Source: Tepidimicrobium xylanilyticum
GTDB taxonomy: Bacteria > Bacillota > Clostridia > Tissierellales > Tepidimicrobiaceae
DNA: 64,000 nucleotides
Direction of reading: 5' to 3'
Assembly: GCF_900106765.1 (NCBI RefSeq)
Contig: NZ_FNNG01000001.1
Location: forward strand, 313,774-377,773
The notes under the pieces are model-generated. The model did not search any database. It was not told the origin of the DNA and saw nothing but the letters and a program-made list of their open reading frames with translations. Numbering within the stretch: position 1 is the first letter of the stretch; each line of letters opens with the position of its first letter. The position numbers and the translations under genes were made by a program. Positions 52,580-61,987 of the stretch are shown piece after piece.

Positions 52580-53600
52580 TTACTTCACCTCGCACTACTT
52601 CTGATCGATTAACTTTAGGTGCATTAGGATGTTGTAGCCAACAAGATAGACTATGGGTGGTAGATAGTTGAGTTTCAATAGGTTTTCTTTCCAAGCATAT
52701 TTCCATTGCATATTCGCACCTAGAACTAAAAGCACATCCTTGTAAAGGTAGAATTAAATCTGGCGGAGTCCCACCTAAAGCATATAGCTGTTCCTTACTT
52801 TCCGTATCTAAGCGAGGCACAGAATTTAACAGCGCCCAAGTATAGGGGTGCATACTCTTATAAAATATTTCTTCTCTTGTACCCCTTTCAACTATTTCTC
52901 CTGCATACATAACCTGTACTTTATCAGCAAAATTAGCTACAACTCCCAAGTCATGGGTTATAAGTATTATTGCTGTATTGAATGTATGTTTTAACTCGTT
53001 TAACAAGTCCATTATTTGAGCTTGTATTGTCACATCTAATGCAGTTGTAGGCTCATCCGCTATTAAAATCTTTGGATTACAGGAAATAGCCATGGCTATC
53101 ATAACCCTTTGCCGCATTCCTCCAGAAAGTTGATGGGGATAATTATTTATTCTTTCCTCTGGATTAGGTATATTAACAGTTCTTAATAGTTCTATTGCTT
53201 CCTTTTTAGCTTCATCTTTTTTCATTCCCTTATGGATTATCAGTGCTTCCATAATCTGTTTTCCAATTGTCATTGTAGGGTTCAAGGATGTCATTGGGTC
53301 TTGGAATATCATACTCACATCTGCCCCTCTGAAGGACTTTAGCCTCTTTTTGCTCATCCTTGTTACATCTTCTGTTCCATTGAATATTATCTGGGAACCT
53401 TCCTTTATCTCGGTTGGAGGCTCTTTCAATAATCTCATGATAGATTTAGCTGTAACAGTCTTACCACAGCCAGATTCTCCTACAATTGCTAATGATTCAC
53501 CCCTATTTAAATCGAAACTTACACCTCTTACCGCTTTTACTTCCCCAGCGTAAGTATGGAATGAAACATTTAAATTCCTTACTTCAAGTATTTTCTCCAT
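52572..53600 (-). CDS. oppD: Oligopeptide/dipeptide ABC transporter ATPase, OppD/DppD type
   Basis: This 342-residue partner ATPase has Walker A GESGCGKT near 38, signature LSGGMRQR near 149 and Walker B ILIADEPTTALD. The C-terminal extension has the cysteine pattern CAFSSRCEYAMEIC (about 289-302) that can bind an iron-sulfur cluster in this family. The signature LSGGMRQR distinguishes OppD from OppF. It overlaps oppF by 8 bp and follows oppC by 13 bp, in normal opp order. ATG 53600 has GGGAGGAAG upstream. Confidence 0.94.
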   Translation of the reverse strand: MEKILEVRNLNVSFHTYAGEVKAVRGVSFDLNRGESLAIVGESGCGKTVTAKSIMRLLKEPPTEIKEGSQIIFNGTEDVTRMSKKRLKSFRGADVSMIFQDPMTSLNPTMTIGKQIMEALIIHKGMKKDEAKKEAIELLRTVNIPNPEERINNYPHQLSGGMRQRVMIAMAISCNPKILIADEPTTALDVTIQAQIMDLLNELKHTFNTAIILITHDLGVVANFADKVQVMYAGEIVERGTREEIFYKSMHPYTWALLNSVPRLDTESKEQLYALGGTPPDLILPLQGCAFSSRCEYAMEICLERKPIETQLSTTHSLSCWLQHPNAPKVNRSEVVRGEVNE

Positions 53601-53613
53601 TTTTCTTCCTCCC

Positions 53614-54534
53614 TTACTCTCTTAGTCTTGGGTCAAGTGCATCTCTAAGACCATCCCCTAAAAGGGTAAAAGACAACATGGTCAAAGCAATCATCAAGCC
53701 TGGAAAAAATAATTGATAGGGATAGAATATAAAATTACGTTGAGCAGCAGATGCTAATGCACCCCAAGAAGTGTTGGGAGGCTGAATTCCAAGTCCTATG
53801 TAAGACAGAAAAGATTCTGAGAATATATAACCTGGAATGTTAAATGTAATAGACACTATCAATACATTTAGCACATTGGGTATAAAATGTCTTACAATTA
53901 TCTTCGATGGCCTTACACCTAATGCCTCAGCTGCTAATATATACTCCTGGGATTTTACCTGTAGCATTTGGCCCCTAACCATACGAGCTGTACCACACCA
54001 GCCAGTTAAGGTCAAAGATATTAACATTGTTCCTAAGCTTCTTGAGTCAGTTAATATAGAAATAAGTATTACTACTAATAAATATGGGACACTTAAAAGT
54101 ATTTCTACTATTCTCATCATTATCGTATCTACCTTGCCACCAAAATATGCTGAAATTCCTCCATAAATAGTACCAACTACTGCAGAAATAAGTGCTCCTG
54201 TAATACCTATTACTATAGATACTCTACCTGCTATCCAAACTCGTGCAAATATATCTCGTCCCAATTCATCCGTTCCAAACCAATGCTCTTTACTGGGTCT
54301 TTGATTTATTTTAGTAGAATCAACCTCTTTAAAATCATATCCACTTAATGCGGGACCTATTATAGTCATAATTGCAATAGTAATTAATATAATTAAAGAT
54401 ATTGTAGCAACTTTATTGGTCTTTAATCTTCTCCATGCATCTTGCCAGTATCCTATCTGTGGCCTAGCTATCTTTTCCGATTCCTTAGAATCTATTTGAA
54501 CCCTCTTAAATTTATCTTTTGGAATCGCTTCCAT
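53614..54534 (-). CDS. oppC: Oligopeptide ABC transporter permease, OppC/DppC type
   Basis: This 306-residue inner-membrane permease has about six helices; the first lies near 41-64. The N-terminal soluble part ends in HWFGTDELGRDIFARVWIAGR, the standard OppC entry (about 87-107). The EAA coupling loop is EYILAAEALGVRPSKIIVRHFIPN near 205-228. It ends with LLGDGLRDALDPRLRE, another family marker. The gene lies 15 bp downstream of oppB. It pairs with OppB to form the peptide channel. Confidence 0.94.
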   Translation of the reverse strand: MEAIPKDKFKRVQIDSKESEKIARPQIGYWQDAWRRLKTNKVATISLIILITIAIMTIIGPALSGYDFKEVDSTKINQRPSKEHWFGTDELGRDIFARVWIAGRVSIVIGITGALISAVVGTIYGGISAYFGGKVDTIMMRIVEILLSVPYLLVVILISILTDSRSLGTMLISLTLTGWCGTARMVRGQMLQVKSQEYILAAEALGVRPSKIIVRHFIPNVLNVLIVSITFNIPGYIFSESFLSYIGLGIQPPNTSWGALASAAQRNFIFYPYQLFFPGLMIALTMLSFTLLGDGLRDALDPRLRE

Positions 54535-54549
54535 AATTAAACCCCCTAT

Positions 54550-55485
54550 CTATTTATCCTTACCTGATACCCTTATTCTTGGGTCTACTATTCCATATAA
54601 TATATCTGTAACTAGCTGAGCTATTACAAATAATGCCGCATAAAAAACGGTAGTACCAATGATCATAGTATAGTCCCTATCATTAATGGAAGTTACATAA
54701 TAAGAACCAAGGCCTGGAATTCCAAAAATACGCTCTATTACAAAGGAACCTGTAAATATTCCGGCTATCTGAGGGCCAATAATAGTAATAGCAGGCAAAA
54801 TGGCATTTCTTAAAACATGATTTACTATTATATTAAAAGTGCCAACTCCTTTTGCTTGAGCTGTTAGAATATAATCCTGATTAATTACCTCCAATACATT
54901 TGACCTCATATATCTAGCGTAGGTTGCTATTGAACCAAAAGCCAAAGCAATAGTAGGAATAATTGTATGTTTAAATTCTCCCCAACCAGTAGTAGGAAGT
55001 ATCTGATATTTGACAGAAAAAGTATACTGAAGTATTGATGCTATTATAAAAATGGGAACTGTAACACCCAAAATAGCTACAAACATGACCAGATAATCAG
55101 GCCATTTATTTCTAAATAAAGCTGCAATAATACCTAATACAATCCCAATGGTTATCCCGATGGCAATTGCTTGTATTCCTAGTCTTCCCGATACTTTTGA
55201 ATGTGTTAAGATAGTATCTGTAACTGATCTACCAGGATACCTTAATGATTGGCCTAGATCCCCTTCAGTTATTAAGTTCTTCATGAACTTACCATACTGA
55301 ACTATTACTGGCTGATCTAACCCATATTTCCTATAATAATTCTCCTTTATCTGATCAGGTAAATTTTTAGCCATATGGGCTAATGGATCACCGGGTATAC
55401 TGTGCATCAGAAAAAAAGTAATGGTAGTTATAATAAAGAGGGTTAAAAACATATAACCTATTCTTTTTATTATGTATCTGCCCAT
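54550..55485 (-). CDS. oppB: Oligopeptide ABC transporter permease, OppB/DppB type
   Basis: This 311-residue permease begins MGRYIIKRIGYMFLTLFIIT and has six helices. Family motifs are the early HSIPGDPL, the periplasmic YGLDQPVIVQYGKFM region and the EAA loop DYILTAQAKGVGTFNIIVNHVLRNA near 203. The end GIVDPRIR is typical. It lies 73 bp after the substrate-binding gene, separated by a strong stem-loop that probably lowers its expression relative to oppA. RBS AAGGAGAAT precedes ATG 55485. Confidence 0.94.
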   Translation of the reverse strand: MGRYIIKRIGYMFLTLFIITTITFFLMHSIPGDPLAHMAKNLPDQIKENYYRKYGLDQPVIVQYGKFMKNLITEGDLGQSLRYPGRSVTDTILTHSKVSGRLGIQAIAIGITIGIVLGIIAALFRNKWPDYLVMFVAILGVTVPIFIIASILQYTFSVKYQILPTTGWGEFKHTIIPTIALAFGSIATYARYMRSNVLEVINQDYILTAQAKGVGTFNIIVNHVLRNAILPAITIIGPQIAGIFTGSFVIERIFGIPGLGSYYVTSINDRDYTMIIGTTVFYAALFVIAQLVTDILYGIVDPRIRVSGKDK

Positions 55486-55513
55486 TTAGTGATTCTCCTT
55501 CCTTAGACTTTAA

Positions 55514-55545
55514 GATAGCAGTTTGTTAATCAACAAACTGCTATC
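55514..55545 (-). other. Intercistronic stem-loop between oppA and oppB
   Basis: GATAGCAGTTTGTT pairs perfectly with AACAAACTGCTATC around a 4-base loop. No T run follows on the minus strand (TTAAAG), so partial attenuation or mRNA end protection is more likely than full termination. Such elements raise binding-protein output over the membrane parts. Confidence 0.75.
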
Positions 55546-55558
55546 CAAATTTTATCTA

Positions 55559-57259
55559 TTACCTTCCTTGAGTATAACCATATTTCCATCCAGCTGTACC
55601 AAATGGTGTAGCACTTAATCCATGAACATATTTATATCTAAATATATTTGATTTTGGATAAACTGATGGAGCTACTACTGATTCTTCGTATAATAGAATA
55701 TTTTCAGCTTCCCTATAATACTCTAAACGTTTTTGATCATCCATTTCTGCAGCTGCTAAGTCAATCAACTCATCATATCTTTCATTTGTCCAACCAGTTG
55801 CTATGGCAGTAGAGTCGGATTTCAATAAGCTTAGCATTGATGCTGGGTCATTATATTCTGCTCCCCATCCCATATAACCTATCTGGAATTCGCCTTTCAT
55901 AATATTTGAGTTGAATATTGGCCACTCTAACTGCTCAATTTCTATGTTAACCCCAAGATTTCTATTATACATCTGTTGCAAATATTCTCCATAGGTTCTA
56001 AACCACTGATCTGTTCCACCTAATGAAATTTTCACAGTTAAGTTCTCTGGATTAGTATCCATTCCCAATTCTTCCAATCCTTTAATAAGCAATGCTTTTG
56101 GATCTGGGTTTTCTTCAGCAAGTTTTTTTAGTGGCCCTTCGACTACAGATCTGTATTCCTGATCTCCTAATGAAATGCTTGGTGGCACCCAGCCATAGGC
56201 AGGCTCATGTATTCCGTGGAATATAACATTTGACAATTCTTGTCTATCAATAGCAAGTGAAAATGCTTTCCTTATATTGGCATTTTCAAATACGTCATCC
56301 TTAGTATTGAAGAATAGATAGAAAGTTGATGGATTAATAATCTCAATATGTCGTAAACTATCTTCTGAACTAAATTTCTCTATCCATTCTGGACTCCCAA
56401 CGCTTGCTGTATCGATGGATTTATTGGACAATGAATTATATATAGCATTTTCATCAGATATTATCTTCATGCTTACATTTTCAAACTTAACATTTTCCGC
56501 ATCCCAGTAGTTTGAATTCTTAGTAAATTTAAGTTCACTATTATGTATCCATTCAGTTAAAATAAATGGTCCATTATATACTATGGTATCTGGCTCTGTA
56601 CCATAAGTATCACCATATTTCTCTACTATATCTTTTCTCTGCGGTAACATTACTCTTTGATATGTTAACTGCACAAAATATGGAGTTGAATATTCTAATG
56701 TTATTTCTAAGGTCTTATCATCAAGTGCTTTAACGCCAAGCTCATCTACTGGAAGCTCTCCACTATTTACTGCTGCTGCATTCTTTATTGGAGTTAATAG
56801 ATAAGCATAAGGTGAACCAGTATTTGGGTCTAAAGATCGTTTAATACCATATTCATAATCATGAGCTGTTACTGGCTCTCCATCAGACCATTTGTTATCC
56901 CTTAAATAGAAAGTCCATACTGTGCCATCTTCATTAACATCCCATCTTTCAGCACCAGCCGGAGCCAATATATTATTTAAGTTCTCGTCTTCTTCCAATC
57001 TAGTTAAAGGTTCTAATACATTGTTTAATACTGTATTGGAATAAGAATCTGAACCTTTTGATGGGTCTAAAGTACTAGGTTCTGCTACAAGATATCCATT
57101 AAGATACTGTTCACTATCAATACCAATTTCACTGTTTTCAACTTGTTCTCCTTCTTGTGCAGCTTGTCCTGTTTCCTTGCTATCTCCACCACATCCAACT
57201 AACCCTGTCAAAATTAGAGTTAGTATAAGAAACAAGGACAAATACTTCTTGATTTTCAT
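55559..57259 (-). CDS. oppA: Oligopeptide-binding lipoprotein (SBP family 5), OppA type
   Basis: This 566-residue lipoprotein captures peptides for the Opp importer. The signal peptide ends in the lipobox LVGC near residue 24, followed by a Gly/Ser/Glu-rich linker. The SBP_bac_5 domain (about 50-560) has EPSTLDPSKGSDS, WTFYLRDNKWSDGEPVTAHDYEY (cited for position near 121) and IRKAFSLAIDR near 335. The start is ATG 57259 preceded by GGGAGGG; the ATG five codons earlier overlaps this site. It is the first gene of the operon, with a TTGACA/TATACT promoter overlapped by a palindrome shared with the neighbouring regulator. Confidence 0.94.
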   Translation of the reverse strand: MKIKKYLSLFLILTLILTGLVGCGGDSKETGQAAQEGEQVENSEIGIDSEQYLNGYLVAEPSTLDPSKGSDSYSNTVLNNVLEPLTRLEEDENLNNILAPAGAERWDVNEDGTVWTFYLRDNKWSDGEPVTAHDYEYGIKRSLDPNTGSPYAYLLTPIKNAAAVNSGELPVDELGVKALDDKTLEITLEYSTPYFVQLTYQRVMLPQRKDIVEKYGDTYGTEPDTIVYNGPFILTEWIHNSELKFTKNSNYWDAENVKFENVSMKIISDENAIYNSLSNKSIDTASVGSPEWIEKFSSEDSLRHIEIINPSTFYLFFNTKDDVFENANIRKAFSLAIDRQELSNVIFHGIHEPAYGWVPPSISLGDQEYRSVVEGPLKKLAEENPDPKALLIKGLEELGMDTNPENLTVKISLGGTDQWFRTYGEYLQQMYNRNLGVNIEIEQLEWPIFNSNIMKGEFQIGYMGWGAEYNDPASMLSLLKSDSTAIATGWTNERYDELIDLAAAEMDDQKRLEYYREAENILLYEESVVAPSVYPKSNIFRYKYVHGLSATPFGTAGWKYGYTQGR

Positions 57260-57353
57260 TAAAATCCCTCCCATTTTTGTTAATTTAATTATTAACTAAT
57301 CTAATACTATTAACTACAATATAGATATAGTTAATAGTTTAACTATTACCTTA

Positions 57354-57393
57354 AGTATAGAATATTTTCTAACACGTGTCAATAATTTCTAAC
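57354..57393 (-). promoter_or_regulatory. opp promoter with overlapping palindromic operator
   Basis: TTGACA (57382-57377), 17-base spacer, TATACT (57359-57354). The minus-strand sequence GTTAGAAAATATTCTAT (57373-57357) spans spacer and -10. A further half-like copy GTTAGAAAT lies at 57393-57385, 20 bp upstream. The same 17-mer with one change lies at 58747-58763 beside the ArsR-type gene. Confidence 0.75.
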
Positions 57394-57400
57394 ATGCCTT

Positions 57401-58630
57401 TTAATCTTCTATTGCTGCTTGGATACACATATCTTTAGTAAAATCATCATTAGGAGTAGCATCTACTTGAATATGGGGTATAGTTTTAGTTTCCATATTG
57501 ATAGTGCCATCACTATTTATACCTAACTCAGCACTGAATCGAATTACAAATCCGCTATTTGGCAAATACGCAAATGGTATTTCTGGAAAAACTCTATCCC
57601 CACCAGTAGGTTCTCCTATCAAGGTAGCAAAGCCAGAATCCTTTGCAAAGGAAGCAAACTTCTCTGCAGATGAAAATACATATCTATCAACTAACAAGTA
57701 AACCTTCCCCTTAAAATCCAATACGTTCCAAGGCTGAACCATAACTACATTTTTAGAATAATAATCGTAATCCTCCCTTACTTCAGGTGGAAACTCATTC
57801 AGTATTCCCTCATCTAAGTCTTCTATGGGTTTGCTAAAGGGAACCTTATATAAATCATACTTATCCCTGTAGTCACCTCTGTAAAAGGAATAATATTCAA
57901 CTTTTAATGTCTCATCTATTAAGAAGCCTACAATATTCTTCCAATAGTCGTCAAAACCTCCTGTATTACCCCTAATATCAATAATTAATTTGTCATAATC
58001 TTCTACTTCCTTTAAAAATGCTTCCACTTTTACATAATCTTCCTTTATATGGTTGTAAGACATAGAATCTATTTTCATATAAGCTACCTCATCCTCAATC
58101 AATATGTCAGTTTTTAATACTTCATCGTCAATAATTAAAAAATCGGAATTTGGATCTAGGTCTATATTCTCAACATTTCCGTCAAAACCATAGCGTTCCA
58201 TGGATTTTTCATAATTCAATATCGGATGTTCATATGGATAAAAATGTTTATAATATCTCTTATATACATCGCCACTAAATATATGGGTATGAGGATTATT
58301 TAAATCGCTCAAAATATTGTCTAAGGCTACGAAAAATTCAGCATCATTTTTTGTATTTTTAATCATCTTTTCATATTTGCTTTTATTCTTTAGCCAATCT
58401 ACATTATGTAATCTTTTATTTACTTTGAAAAAAGGATAGTTTTCTTTCAAAAGTGTATACATATACTCAAAATCTTCCAATTTTTCATCTGTAGACATAT
58501 TAGTTTCAATTATTCCATAGGCTTCAGCATCCTCTGCAGTAATAGCAATATCGTCATTAGAGCAGCCTATCAACCCGAACATAATTGTGATTAAAATAAC
58601 ATAGATAATTATAAATCTCCTTTTTTCCAT
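57401..58630 (-). CDS. S41-family (tail-specific type) peptidase lipoprotein
   Basis: This 409-residue lipoprotein has the lipobox GLIGC at residues 19-23 and a C-terminal S41/Tsp domain (about 175-400). The nucleophile is the second Ser of [14 protein letters not shown] near 310; [11 protein letters not shown] near 213 and GEPTGG near 332 complete the fold marks. No PDZ domain is obvious. It should cleave peptides or proteins outside the membrane. It lies directly upstream of the oppA promoter, with no terminator between, and divergent from the ArsR-type gene. A peptide-feeding role is likely. RBS AGGGGG precedes ATG 58630. Confidence 0.87.
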   Translation of the reverse strand: MEKRRFIIIYVILITIMFGLIGCSNDDIAITAEDAEAYGIIETNMSTDEKLEDFEYMYTLLKENYPFFKVNKRLHNVDWLKNKSKYEKMIKNTKNDAEFFVALDNILSDLNNPHTHIFSGDVYKRYYKHFYPYEHPILNYEKSMERYGFDGNVENIDLDPNSDFLIIDDEVLKTDILIEDEVAYMKIDSMSYNHIKEDYVKVEAFLKEVEDYDKLIIDIRGNTGGFDDYWKNIVGFLIDETLKVEYYSFYRGDYRDKYDLYKVPFSKPIEDLDEGILNEFPPEVREDYDYYSKNVVMVQPWNVLDFKGKVYLLVDRYVFSSAEKFASFAKDSGFATLIGEPTGGDRVFPEIPFAYLPNSGFVIRFSAELGINSDGTINMETKTIPHIQVDATPNDDFTKDMCIQAAIED

Positions 58631-58702
58631 AATATCCCCCTTCTTTTATAACAATAAATATTAAATATAGGACCAAGCCTAATATAAATTTGATTTTAAT
58701 AT

Positions 58703-58731
58703 AGTATATATTAAAAATATTTAATATTCAA
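58703..58731 (-). promoter_or_regulatory. Promoter of the S41 peptidase gene
   Basis: TTGAAT (58731-58726), 17-base spacer, TATACT (58708-58703) on the minus strand. The palindrome at 58747-58763 is 16 bp upstream of the -35. Confidence 0.55.
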
Positions 58732-58746
58732 TGATTTTCTTATATA

Positions 58747-58763
58747 GTTAGAAAATTTTCTAT
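58747..58763. promoter_or_regulatory. Palindromic operator shared with the opp promoter
   Basis: GTTAGAAAATTTTCTAT contains the perfect 14-bp palindrome TAGAAAATTTTCTA. It matches the opp promoter site at 57357-57373 in 16 of 17 positions. It lies in the divergent region between the S41 peptidase and the ArsR-type regulator. Confidence 0.65.
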
Positions 58764-58831
58764 TTATATTTTATTCTTTATTTATCAAATACTTTGTGGT
58801 ATTATTTAGTATATCGAAAGGAGGTGGACAA

Positions 58832-59887
58832 ATGGAGTATAAGATTGAATATAATAAGGCCATAGAATTTGTGGAATCCATGTTTAAATACACCATTAAT
58901 AGATACCATAGAATTAATTGGGGTAGGAATATCGTTCAAGAAAATCTTACAAATGATATTTTAGATTTCGCCCCAAGCAAAAAAGTAAAAGACTGGTTAA
59001 AATACGTGGATGACAATATATCTCCCATATTTAGGAATGACTTAATATTTGTTGCTAACACTACCATAGATATGGTGGATGCTTCCATTGAGATCATACT
59101 TGAAAAGGATTTCAAGGAGCCCTTAATGCTCATAGAATATATTAAATCTATAGAAGCCAATGAATTGGTTAGACTCATGTATAATAGATTCGATATAGAG
59201 CTACCTTTTGACAGTGATGATGTATTAATTAAAAATGCTTTAATGGATACATACGATGAAGAGAAAGCCTTGATTTTTATGCAAATAAAGAATCATCCTG
59301 AGGAATATAAAAAAAAGGTTATAGAAGTATACGAAACCTTTTATCGCTTATATTATCAACCCTTTGAAGAAAAAGTGTACGAATTTATGGAAGAAAAACG
59401 TGATAAACATAACGAATTATTTCAAAAGGATCCTATTGAATTTTTAAATACCATAGGATTAGCAGATTACACTGAATTTATAACTAATGAAAAAAAGTTA
59501 AAAATGATTGAAAGCTTTTACATAGATTTAGGTCTTTTCCATTATTACGTTGATGATACTTTTATAATATTATTTGGACATTCAATAGAACACAAATTTA
59601 ATCATAAATTAAATCATGAACAATGTAAGAACCTCTTCAAAGCTCTTTCCGATGAAACAAGATTAGAAATTATAAGAATGACCAGTAAGCGTCCTTGGTA
59701 TAACAGAGAACTAGCCAATTATTTTAATCTATCAACAGCAACTCTATCCTACCATTTAAACCTTCTCTTAAATCTCGGAATACTTAATTTTGAGCCTAGT
59801 ATAAAAAATAGATATTATTATACTACAAATAAGAAAAATCTAAAGAATTTGTTCGATATAGCTTATAAAATAATAGTGGAGCAATAG
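58832..59887 (+). CDS. ArsR-type transcriptional regulator with long N-terminal domain
   Basis: This 351-residue regulator has a C-terminal ArsR-like winged helix (about 265-345). ALSDETRLEIIRMTSKRPWYNRELANYF and STATLSYHLNLLLNLGILN show the recognition helix. The 250-residue N-terminal part is mostly helical, acidic and unrecognised; it may bind a peptide-like or other ligand. Standard ArsR metal-site cysteines are not present. ATG 58832 lies 6 bases after AAGGAGGT. A longer frame from GTG 58796 runs through that site. It is divergent from the S41 gene, and its upstream palindrome recurs at the opp promoter, so it probably regulates peptide use. Confidence 0.86.
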   Translation: MEYKIEYNKAIEFVESMFKYTINRYHRINWGRNIVQENLTNDILDFAPSKKVKDWLKYVDDNISPIFRNDLIFVANTTIDMVDASIEIILEKDFKEPLMLIEYIKSIEANELVRLMYNRFDIELPFDSDDVLIKNALMDTYDEEKALIFMQIKNHPEEYKKKVIEVYETFYRLYYQPFEEKVYEFMEEKRDKHNELFQKDPIEFLNTIGLADYTEFITNEKKLKMIESFYIDLGLFHYYVDDTFIILFGHSIEHKFNHKLNHEQCKNLFKALSDETRLEIIRMTSKRPWYNRELANYFNLSTATLSYHLNLLLNLGILNFEPSIKNRYYYTTNKKNLKNLFDIAYKIIVEQ

Positions 59888-59914
59888 AGTTTACTTTACT
59901 CTATTGCTCCTTTT
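59878..59914 (+). terminator. Terminator of the ArsR-type gene
   Basis: GGAGCAATAGAGT (59878-59890) pairs perfectly with ACTCTATTGCTCC (59898-59910) and is followed by TTTTCCCTT. The left arm overlaps the stop codon. Confidence 0.9.
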
Positions 59915-59917
59915 CCC

Positions 59918-61087
59918 TTATAAGGCTCGTCTTAATATTTCCAAAACATCATCATAATATAATGGTTTGAAATTGCCTATTACCCCGCCTTTGTCATCGA
60001 TTGCGGCCTGTGCCATTTTTTCTAGATTTTCTTCCCCTATTCCGACTTCCCTTAATGATTTAGGCAATCCTATTGAAGTAAAGAATTCGCTAGTCTTTTC
60101 TATTGCCTCCTTAGCTATTTCATACTTATCCTTATTGGGATCTATTCCCCATACATTTACTCCATATTCTGCGAACTTGTCTACCCTTTCGTCATCTAGT
60201 ACGTACTCCATCCATACTGGAGTTAAGATTGCCAAGGCTACACCATGAGTTAACCCGTAATAAGCTGTCAACTCTTGAGCTATACCATGAACACTCCAGA
60301 TGGCATTTTTACCGCATAAAACAAGTCCATTTATTGCATTGGGAGCAGCCCACATTATGTTGGCTTTTGCTTCATAGTTTTCCGCTTCATCATAGGCTAT
60401 CTTACCATACTTTATACAGGTTTTTAGTATTGCTTCTGCAAACCTATCCTGTAGGTAAGCTCCATCATTTAAGGTAAAATAACTTTCAAAAGTATGACTC
60501 ATTATATCAGCTATACCTGCTGCTGTTTGCTCCTTTGGAAGAGTAAAAGTATAAGTTGGATCTAATATAGAGAATTTAGGCATTAAATTTGAATGCATTA
60601 TATGCAGCTTTTGTTTTGTCTCCCTATTAGATATGACTGCACCTGAATTCATTTCTGAACCAGTTGCTGACATTGTAAGAACAACTCCAAGGGGTAGTGC
60701 ATTAGTTACTGGTGCCTTCTTGGATACAAGATCCCAAGGGTCTCCATCATAATAGTATCCCGCAGCTATTGCCTTTGAACAATCTATGGTGCTGCCTCCT
60801 CCAATTGCTAAAATAAGATCTACATTATTATCCTTGCAGATTTTCACACCTTCTCTTACACTTTTGATATCAGGATTAGGTTCTATGCCTGATAACTCAT
60901 AAAACTCTATATTATTTTGGTTTAATATATCAGTTACCCTATCATATATACCATTCTTCTTAATACTTCCTCCCCCATAGGTTAAAAGTACTTTTGTTCC
61001 ATAGTCTTTTATCTGTTCTTCTAAAACATCCACTTGACCTTTACCAAAGAATATTTTAGTTGGTATTGAATAATTGAAATTTAGCAT
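59918..61087 (-). CDS. Iron-containing alcohol dehydrogenase (YqhD/BdhA type)
   Basis: This 389-residue group III dehydrogenase reduces aldehydes, usually with NADPH. Cofactor motif AIGGGSTIDCSKAIA (about 94-108), metal ligands in GIADIMSHTFE (Asp and His) and two His in NAIWSVHGIAQELTAYYGLTHG are all present. Broad aldehyde specificity is usual. It is the last gene of a minus-strand operon of aldehyde dehydrogenase, SIS isomerase and class II aldolase, 17 bp after the aldolase. Reduction of the aldehyde released by that aldolase is the likely job. RBS GGAGGG precedes ATG 61087. Confidence 0.92.
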   Translation of the reverse strand: MLNFNYSIPTKIFFGKGQVDVLEEQIKDYGTKVLLTYGGGSIKKNGIYDRVTDILNQNNIEFYELSGIEPNPDIKSVREGVKICKDNNVDLILAIGGGSTIDCSKAIAAGYYYDGDPWDLVSKKAPVTNALPLGVVLTMSATGSEMNSGAVISNRETKQKLHIMHSNLMPKFSILDPTYTFTLPKEQTAAGIADIMSHTFESYFTLNDGAYLQDRFAEAILKTCIKYGKIAYDEAENYEAKANIMWAAPNAINGLVLCGKNAIWSVHGIAQELTAYYGLTHGVALAILTPVWMEYVLDDERVDKFAEYGVNVWGIDPNKDKYEIAKEAIEKTSEFFTSIGLPKSLREVGIGEENLEKMAQAAIDDKGGVIGNFKPLYYDDVLEILRRAL

Positions 61088-61104
61088 ATAAAATCCCTCC
61101 AGTA

Positions 61105-61950
61105 TTATGCTTTGCCTTTTGCACCTAATTTAACTAGGTATTCCCTGATTACTGGAACAGCCGCTTCATTAGCTGGTTTCCATATTGTAGGAGTATATAA
61201 TTTCTCCAATGGTTGTGTAGTTAATATCTCCTTAGCTTTTTCCCTTATTGGTATTTGCAAATCTGTGAATACATTAACCTTTGAAATTCCTAATGGTGGA
61301 GTTTTTTCCATACCTGGAGTCCCAGAACCTCCATGTAATACTAATGGTATGGACACCTTTTCACTTATCTTTTTAAGTATATCTAAATCAAGCTTTGGTT
61401 CATACTTATACAATCCATGAGCTGTACCAATTGCAACAGCTAGAAAATCTACATTGGTTAATTCAACAAACTTAGCTGCTTCGTCTGGATCTGTATACAT
61501 CTTCTTATTCTCTTCTTCATCACTAGAGCCTTGTCCTACATGACCTAATTCAGCTTCTACAGCTACTCCAACAGAATGAGCCAATTTTACAATTTCCTTT
61601 GTTATTCTTACATTCTCATCAAAAGGCTTTTGGGATGCATCAATCATGACGGAACTAAATCCCGCTTTTATGGCCTTTACGAAGGTCGCATACCTATAGG
61701 AATGGTCCAAGTGAAAAGCTACAGGTACTTTTGCCTCACTAGCAGCAACCTTAACTATCGCAGCTATATATTCTGCACCATAAGTATCTATAGTGGTTTC
61801 TGTAGCCTCTAATAGACAAGGTGCATTTTCTTCCTCACATACCTTCACCACCGTCTGAATACTTTGCATGTCGGTTACGTTGAAAGCTGGTACAGCATAA
61901 CCTTCCTTTCTGGCCTTTACTAAAATCTCTTTAGTAGTAACTAATGGCAT
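61105..61950 (-). CDS. Class II ketose-bisphosphate aldolase (second Fba/GatY/IolJ-type)
   Basis: This 281-residue zinc aldolase belongs to the same family as Fba at the left end but is clearly distinct. HLDHS (near 83) holds the catalytic Asp and zinc His; VEAELGHVGQ, AVAIGTAHGLYKYEP and PLVLHGGSGTPG complete the site. It could act on fructose-1,6-bisphosphate, tagatose bisphosphate, or another ketose phosphate such as 6-deoxy or 6-sulfo compounds. The operon context with SIS isomerase and both aldehyde-oxidising and aldehyde-reducing enzymes favours a substrate that yields DHAP and a non-phosphorylated aldehyde. RBS AAGGAGG precedes ATG 61950. Confidence 0.9.
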   Translation of the reverse strand: MPLVTTKEILVKARKEGYAVPAFNVTDMQSIQTVVKVCEEENAPCLLEATETTIDTYGAEYIAAIVKVAASEAKVPVAFHLDHSYRYATFVKAIKAGFSSVMIDASQKPFDENVRITKEIVKLAHSVGVAVEAELGHVGQGSSDEEENKKMYTDPDEAAKFVELTNVDFLAVAIGTAHGLYKYEPKLDLDILKKISEKVSIPLVLHGGSGTPGMEKTPPLGISKVNVFTDLQIPIREKAKEILTTQPLEKLYTPTIWKPANEAAVPVIREYLVKLGAKGKA

Positions 61951-61987
61951 TTAAACTCCTCCTTAAATTATTATTTTATATAAAAAT

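Noticed and set aside
57260-57350. Nested AGTTAATAGT-type inverted repeats in the oppA leader
   Set aside because: They are nearly pure A/T and can arise from composition; no clear operator or riboswitch structure can be separated from them.
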